The position numbers and the translations under genes were made by a program. The notes below the pieces were generated by a model. The model was not told where the DNA came from, ran no database searches, and worked only from the letters and a program-made list of their open reading frames with translations. From the NCBI GenBank assembly GCA_003024785.1, contig PUQB01000574.1, positions 96,312-160,311 on the forward strand: a DNA stretch of 64,000 bases, in the 5' to 3' direction. How positions within the stretch are numbered: position 1 is the first letter of the stretch; each line of letters begins with the position of its first letter. Of this stretch, positions 58,101 to 64,000 are shown one piece after another. Origin of the DNA: Selaginella tamariscina. Its lineage: Eukaryota > Streptophyta > Lycopodiopsida > Selaginellales > Selaginellaceae.

Positions 58101-59220
58101 ACTTCTAGGGTATAAAGAATATCCTATGGATATCCCAAGGTATCATGGAGTCAAAGTACCCTAAACATAAAGAACATGTAATTGAATTAAAAACAACAAA
58201 ATGTACAAAGCACAATAAACTATATGCTAACTATAGGATTAGCATAAATATATTATTTTTTCTTGCTAAGATTCAAGTTTAGGGTTTAGAATTTTAGGAT
58301 GTAATATGAATTAAGCCTTACATACATTTTATCACACCTTTAACAATTGCAATTACATATACACATTAATATATTAGCTATATGTACTATTTACGTTTAT
58401 GGTTATTCATATTTTAATGAAATATTCGTCATGTTATTGAATACTAAGTCTTGCTTAAACACTTATTGTTTGGTACTCAGTATGTTCATCTTGATGTTTG
58501 TGTGCAAATATATTTCATATATTAATTTCATATATTTATGTCATACAATATTTATTTCATTTAATACACTTACGCTATATAATATTTATTTACATTTATT
58601 AAAATTATACATTTATATTTATTACATATATTAAATTTATACATTTACATGTATGAATTTTTTATGCATAGTTACACACATTTATCAGAGAATTACATTT
58701 ATTATATATATCTCACATTTTTAAATTATTATTTGTAATATTAAATCAACTTAGGGTTGATACATATAATATAAATTGAAGGTTAGAGGTATAGAAGGCA
58801 GTGGTTGTGTGTGTAGCGGGAATGATCCGGTGGCTTTCATAGAATAGCAAGGTGCCGCTCATGGCTTTCACAAAGTAGCAAGGTGCCGTTGCCAAATCCA
58901 CAATGGTATAATAATTTTTCTATAGATGCTAAGTGTGTATGCATGTATTATGGTTATATATGAGGTACTATCACATATTTTTCACCTTTGTATAAAACGT
59001 TTATGAATGTTGTAACTAAAATGAGAATGTTTATAATCCCATTTTCTTAATAATTAATAATTTTAATTATTTAATTAGTATTTTTTAATAAAAAATTTTA
59101 ATTTTTAGAATAATATATATAAAAAAGGAATATTCTTTAAAATGTATATTTAAAATATTAATAAATAATACGTAAGTATTAATTAAATTTTTTTTATATA
59201 TTCCCATTTTCATGTATCAT
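58101..59220. other. AT-rich intergenic DNA
   Basis: AT-rich, with a small local repeat at 58825-58890 (GGCTTTCA.A.AATAGCAAGGTGCCG twice, 36 bp apart). I see no gene. Confidence 0.5.
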
Positions 59221-59265
59221 TCCCATTTTAATTACAACATTCATGTTTTGCACAATTAAATATAT

Positions 59266-59266
59266 T

Positions 59267-59308
<42 letters not shown>

Positions 59309-59323
59309 ATATATATATATATA

Positions 59324-59354
<31 letters not shown>

Positions 59355-59561
59355 GTGTGTGTGTCTATGCATGTATGTCTCTTTGTGTGTGTGTGTATAT
59401 GTTTATATATAAGTACATGTATCATATATATCTATGTATGTATGTTTCTGTCTGTGCGTCAATGTGTGTGTGTAGATACATGTTTCATAGTCATACATAT
59501 ATATACATATACATGCACATGCATTTTATAGTCATATTTGCAATGTGTGTGTGTGTGTGTG

Positions 59562-59599
<38 letters not shown>

Positions 59600-59625
59600 A
59601 GTATTTCTTATTTTAAATATATGTA
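59266..59625. repeat. Large compound microsatellite cluster
   Basis: (CT)n at 59271-59304, (TA)n to 59327, TATATG repeats to about 59350, (GT)n tracts, then (GT)n(CT)n(TA)n at about 59546-59600. Here the second pair is GT then CT, unlike the usual CT-then-CA order. Confidence 0.85.
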
Positions 59626-59759
59626 ATTCTATTGAACAAATAAGTATATGTATGTGTGCGTGTGTGTGGTTGTGTATTCATTATGTTCTATTTTTTACAG
59701 AGAGGGAGCTCGATTAATCAAGATGATGTCAACCTCTCAATCTGGGTATATTCCTCTCC

Positions 59760-60060
59760 CTAAGGCCTCCAAAGGATAAATCCTGTTAATGCCCTACTAC
59801 CTTCGGGCTTAATTATTTAATGACCCTTAACCTAATTATAATCCTCAACATAATGATTTTATTCCTAAATCAAATACTTAACTCAATTATTATCTTTAAG
59901 CCTATTAAGTTTATCCCTAAACTAGACCCTTAACCTAATTATTATTCTAGTTAGAGTTTATCCTTAAGATTCTATGCATGGGTTTAACTATTTAATAACC
60001 CTTAACCTAATTATTATACATTTATACATACTATATACATACATACATAACACAATACAC
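59760..60060. repeat. Degenerate CCTTAACCTAATTATTA array
   Basis: Units around CCCTTAACCTAATTATTA and TTTATCCCTAAA occur at about 59823, 59925 and 60000 with poor conservation. They resemble the array at 26240-26530, so this is a dispersed satellite-like repeat rather than a local one. Confidence 0.55.
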
Positions 60061-60699
60061 ATCCACACACACATACATACTTGATTAATGCCACTGTGCC
60101 TAGCCACCTTTATTAGTGTTGCTCCTTGCCATTGTCACTGCTTTCACACATCCATAATTGTCATAGTTTTTACTATGACTCTACCCTTTACTTTGAAGGT
60201 TAACTGTTATTACTTACTGGATTATGTGACAAACCCTAAATATAGAAGAAATAGGTCCTTATAGTGCACTTGGGTATCTAGTGATGGTTTGGCCGGGTGT
60301 TGTTAGGTATTTACAAGAAACTCTAAAAGAAGCTAGCACTTCCATTTAGAAAACTCCCCTGGTTTAACGTTCCAAGTTAGGTTTTTTTGTAAAGTATAAC
60401 TTGTCAAAAGGGTTAGGGACACCCCTAGGGTTGCCCTAACCCCATGCCCTCCCTAGGGTTAGGTCAGGCATCTCATTTTCATTAAGGGTTGGCATTTTCA
60501 CTTGCTCAATTAGGAAAATTGTGTGTGGGTGGGTGGGTGGGGGGGGGGGTGCACATAAATAAGATAGAGTATATGTAGTGAGAGTTTTTGGGTTCAAAAG
60601 AGAGCTCGTTATTCTCTTATCGGTGCAAGCTAAGCTTGTGTCATAAAGTGCAACTCTCCGTTGTGCTGCCTTAATTTCTACACGACAGGGGTATTTAAG

Positions 60700-61800
60700 A
60701 CAACTAAGTCTAGTTGGTCTTCAGTTCGACAATTGAGGAACATGCAGAACACTTAAAAATGGTATTTCAGAGATCGAGGGAAAACCAATTGTATACTAAG
60801 AAAAGCAAGTGCTCATTTGGCCAAACCAAGATAAACTTTTTGGGACACTCGATATCAGGTGGGAAAGTTGCAATGAATTCAAAGAAAATTCAAGCTATTA
60901 CCGAGTGGATGATTTTAAAAGATGTGCATGAAATCATATCATTTCTTGGTTAACATGTTATTACTTTATTACTACAGGTTCATAAAAGATTACTTGAAGA
61001 TAGTAGACCCAATGGTAGATCTCACGAAGAACATTCCATGGCATTGGACTTTAAAGTGCCAGCGTTTGTTCGTCAAACTCAAAGAAGCTATCTTTTCTGA
61101 GCCAGTTTTGTAGCTGCTCATATTTGAAGATTCATTTGAGGTAAAGTGTGACGCTTTCGACTTTGCAATTGATGATATATTACAACAAAAAGGACATTTG
61201 GTGTTCTTTTTCTCAAAGAAGTTTGATGTCGCACAAATTCGATGACCTACTCACAAAAAGAGATGTATGCTTCCTTGGAGTATTTGCGTCATTATTTTCG
61301 AGGTCATAGCACTGTGGTTTGAACAAATAGTGTAACTTTAAAGTATTTTGAAACGTAGTCGAAGCTATCATCAAAGTATGCTATATAGCAATAGAAATTA
61401 GCGCGATTTCAACCTAAAATTAGACACAAAGTTAAAAAAGACAATGTGGTAGCTGATGCACTTAGTAGGAAAGGACATCTTCGTGTTATGTCGGCACCAA
61501 TGTCAACATTGGTGAATGAATTAGTGACGGCATATCCTCAAGATGAGTTTGTGAATGAGGCTTTGAATCTAGTAGCAAAGAGGAAACATGTTCATCAATT
61601 ACGAAGAAATGATGATGTTTTAATAGAAATAGACAGTCAAATGGATGTACTCAAGTGGGCGCATTTTGCAGTGCGGGATGGAGTTCTTTATTATAAAGAG
61701 AGAAGACTTTATGTTCCAAAAAGGACATGGAGGCAAAGACTATTAAGAGAACATCACAATGTTCCTCTGGAAGGCATAAGATGATGGCACTACTAAAACA
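60700..61800 (+). pseudogene. pol: Ty3/gypsy RT C-terminus and RNase H remnant
   Basis: Starts just around the catalytic site: VFSSTIEEHAEHLKMVFQ, then KSKCSFGQTKINFLGHSISG (60720-60860). The thumb and connection contain RFIKDYLKIVDPMVDL. RNase H includes KCDAFDFAIDDILQQKGH (about 61144 on) and VADALSRKGHL (61449 on), followed by an integrase zinc region LLREHHNVPLEGIR. The YLDD motif itself is lost at the deletion edge. Stops and shifts are frequent. Confidence 0.8.
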
Positions 61801-63000
61801 AGGATTTTATTGGTCAGAAATGATAAACGACATTGTTGAGTATGTTAAGACATGCCTCACATGTCAACAAGTGAAAAGTCAATCGTAAAAATGAGTTGGG
61901 AAGTTGTAGTGTATACCAATTCCGAAGCGGCCATTTCAAAAGTGTTACTTTGAACTTTGTCATAGGATTGTCAAATTTTGTGGTTTCAATGCCTTCATGG
62001 TGGTGGTCAATCAATTTTCAAAGGTTGTTCGTTTCATTCCAACTGTAAAGATAATGAATGCAAAACAAGTAACAAAGTTGTTTTTCTATGAGGTCATAAG
62101 AGTGCACGGACTACTAGGAACCATGATTTCAGATTGGGATCCTCAGTTTACAAACAAGTTTTGGGGAACGTTGTTTATACAGTTTGATACAATGTTGAGA
62201 TTTAGTACGGCTTACCATCTGCAACCAAATGGTCAAATGGAGAGGGTGAACCAACAAGTCAAGGACTATCTCAGATGTTATGTTCAAGTTGATCGACTTG
62301 ATTGGGCTGAACACTTGGATATGATTGAGATATGTTACAATAACTCAACACACACTACGATTGGGTCTAGCCCTTGAAATAAGGGTGGTATTCCTCAAAG
62401 CATGGTGTTACTGAAAGACGATGTCAATTGAGTTCCCTCTGTGGCAGAATTCACTAGACATTTATATTGTACATAGGAAGTTGTTTGTCAAGCAATGACT
62501 GTAGCATAAGAAAGGTATCATTAACAGTACGATAAACATCAATAGAATGTAGAGTATTAGGTTAGAGATATGGTATTGTTGAGTACCAAAAATTTGAAGG
62601 TTCTAGTGACTCTTTTGGGAAAGTTTCTATTGCACTACATAGGTTTATACAAGGTGGTAAAGCGAGTAGGAAAGGTGGCTTATGAGTTAGATCTTCCTCC
62701 GAAGATGGGAACATTACATAATGTGTTTCATGTCAATTTGCTTAAACCATTCCACAAGGAAGATAAACATCCACAAAGATACAATAACTTAGCCCCCTAA
62801 ATTAGTTGGGGAAGAGAAGGAGTACAGAGTTGAATCCATATTGAGCAAAATGAAGGTTTATGGGCCACAAAAACGTAAGTTCGAGTATTTTGTCAAGTGG
62901 AAGGGTTATTCGGCATGCGAATTAACATAGGAATTATTGGAGAATCTGCAAAACACAATGGAGTTGGTGAAGGAATTTGAGGCAAGATCTCATTGAGAAA
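61801..63000 (+). pseudogene. pol: Ty3/gypsy integrase and chromodomain remnant
   Basis: Core pieces: VVVNQFSKVVRFIPTVK after the first acidic region, ISDWDPQFTNKFWGTLF (second Asp, about 62128) and LQPNGQMERVNQQVKDYLRC (Glu, about 62236). The normal QTDGQTER is altered to QPNGQMER. C-terminal pieces are KMGTLHNVFHVNLLKPFHKE (62702 on) and a chromodomain KRKFEYFVKWKGYSACEL (62870 on) that ends at a stop within the domain. Confidence 0.8.
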
Positions 63001-63372
63001 TAAAGAGAACTTTATTTCTTATTAACTTAGGGGCTGATAGACAATATTAACTAAAGGCCTCCAATATAAATTCTAGTTAAATTAAAAGAAATTCACTAAC
63101 TTGTTTGTGTTGGGTGACAGACTTTGCAAACGTGCAAAAAGTCTTCAAGTAACTTCATGTCACAGGTGGTACCTTTGGTAGCTAAGTTTGCCACTTAATG
63201 AACGACGGTTCTGAAGTACTTGTCTTCGCTTAATTCAAAGGGGGTAATAAAACTTGTGAACTTTTTCCTAACTCTGCATAGAGTGATTAGTGTTAGTTTT
63301 CAGTTAATTTTTTCTAACCTAGTCTAGTCTTGGAGTTGGACGTCAACGAAGACGTTGACATTGCAGGGAGTT

Positions 63373-64000
63373 TGTCATAATTTTTACTATGACTCTACCT
63401 TTTATTTTGAAGGTTGATTGTTATTACTTACTGGATTATGTAACAAACCCTAGATGTAGAAGAAACAAGCCTGCATAGTGCACTTGGGTATCTAGTGATG
63501 GTTGTCGTTAGGTATTTGCAAGAAACTTTAAGCAAATCTCACTTCCATTTAGAAAATTCTCCCCAATTTGACAATTCAAACTAGGTTTTTTACAAAGTAT
63601 AACTTGTCAAAAAGGGTTAGGGACACCCCTAGGGTTGATATAACCCTAGGGTTTCTCTAAACCCCCAAGGGTTAGGTTAGGCATCTCATTTTCATTAAGG
63701 GCTGACATTTTCATGCCACCTCACTTACTCAATTAGGAAAACAGGGGGAGGCTCTCCGTCACATAAATAAGGTAGAGTATATATAATGAGAGCTCCTAGG
63801 TTCAAACAGAGCTTGCTATTCTCCTACTAATGCAAGCTAAGCTTGTATCGTCAAGGCATAACTCTCTGTTGTGCCGCCCTAACTTCCACACGACAAGGGT
63901 ACATCCCACCTTCGGGTTAGCCTTATCGTTGATAAGATTTCGCCCTTATGACCAGGTTACATCACGTCCAAGGAGTTAATCAATTCTTGGATGTCAGCCT
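63373..64000 (+). repeat. Right LTR (partial, window edge)
   Basis: Opens with TGTCATAATTTTTACTATGA and follows the family landmarks in order: TAGTGCACTTGGGTATCTAG, AGGGTTAGGGACACCCCTAG, CACATAAATAAGGTAGAGTA and ACATCCCACCTTCGGG. It would need about 300 more bases to reach the family's CTCTGACA end. Confidence 0.8.

Larger units (their letters stand above)
60159..64000 (+). mobile_element. Ty3/gypsy element, internally deleted, right LTR cut by window end
   Basis: LTRs of the TCATAGTTTTTACTATGACT family start at 60159 and 63373 (TGTCATAG and TGTCATAA). The left LTR agrees with the right as far as about 60692 (ACGACAGGGGTA) and then switches abruptly to reverse-transcriptase sequence. The rest of the LTR, gag, protease and the N-terminal part of reverse transcriptase are therefore gone. 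The right LTR follows a purine-rich tract (GCAGGGAG at 63363-63370) and runs off the window. Confidence 0.85.

Noticed and set aside
59243-59626. 127-codon open frame of Ser-Leu-Tyr-Ile runs
   Set aside because: Pure translation of CT, TA and TATG repeats; open on both strands.
1-64000. tRNA, rRNA or snRNA genes
   Set aside because: I looked for cloverleaf arms with GGTTCRAATCC-type boxes and conserved rRNA blocks and found none. A dedicated scan could still find one.

Overview
This window looks like nuclear DNA of a land plant with a large, repeat-rich genome. Support: a 14-exon gene with GT-AG introns, a long pentatricopeptide (PPR) gene built almost wholly from 31-residue S-type repeats, LTR retrotransposons of plant type (one with a chromodomain, one with an initiator-tRNA-Met primer site), and very AT-rich intergenic DNA full of (CT)n(CA)n microsatellites. 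Short AT-rich introns and the style of the PPR protein suggest a lycophyte, perhaps Selaginella-like. That placement is inference. I saw no bacterial operon, CRISPR array, rRNA or tRNA gene.

Layout. 0.5-3.1 kb: minus-strand coiled-coil coding sequence, with a locally duplicated exon end. 3.1-11.3 kb: AT-rich DNA, one broken minus-strand gene (6.2-7.1 kb), a 1-kb duplication of microsatellite-rich sequence, and foldbacks. 11.3-22.5 kb: decayed coding remnants, a long LTR, two inverted copies of an unknown repeat, a MITE-like element and a Ty3/gypsy element with palindrome-rich LTRs. 22.5-27 kb: GC-rich patches, in-frame 42-bp and 111-bp tandem repeats and a three-fold diverged duplication. 27-36.6 kb is the gene-bearing core: an alpha/beta-hydrolase gene, a decayed PPR copy, a Ty1/copia scrap, a GC-rich Crinkler-type (CR) NTPase gene, scrambled hydrolase fragments (one an inverted intron), then the fuller PPR gene. 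37-47 kb: gag-like debris, an 828-bp element with long terminal inverted repeats, a DUF7869-type transposon-related gene, a solo LTR and tandem repeats. 46.8-54.1 kb: a nested arrangement in which a chromovirus-type Ty3/gypsy element (CACCC target duplication) sits in the LTR of another retroelement. 54-60 kb: AT-rich DNA. 60.2-64 kb: an internally deleted Ty3/gypsy element whose right LTR runs off the window.

How the genes relate. No pathway links them. The main story is structural: a hydrolase-PPR block was duplicated, the second hydrolase copy was shredded and partly inverted, and the CR gene lies at the junction next to copia debris. The hydrolase, CR and PPR genes each carry one or two apparent single-base losses or gains. 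Either all are decaying, or the assembly keeps residual indels; this matters for every call of 'pseudogene' here. Several annotated frames begin at non-ATG codons, so starts are stated only where an ATG or splice site was read directly.
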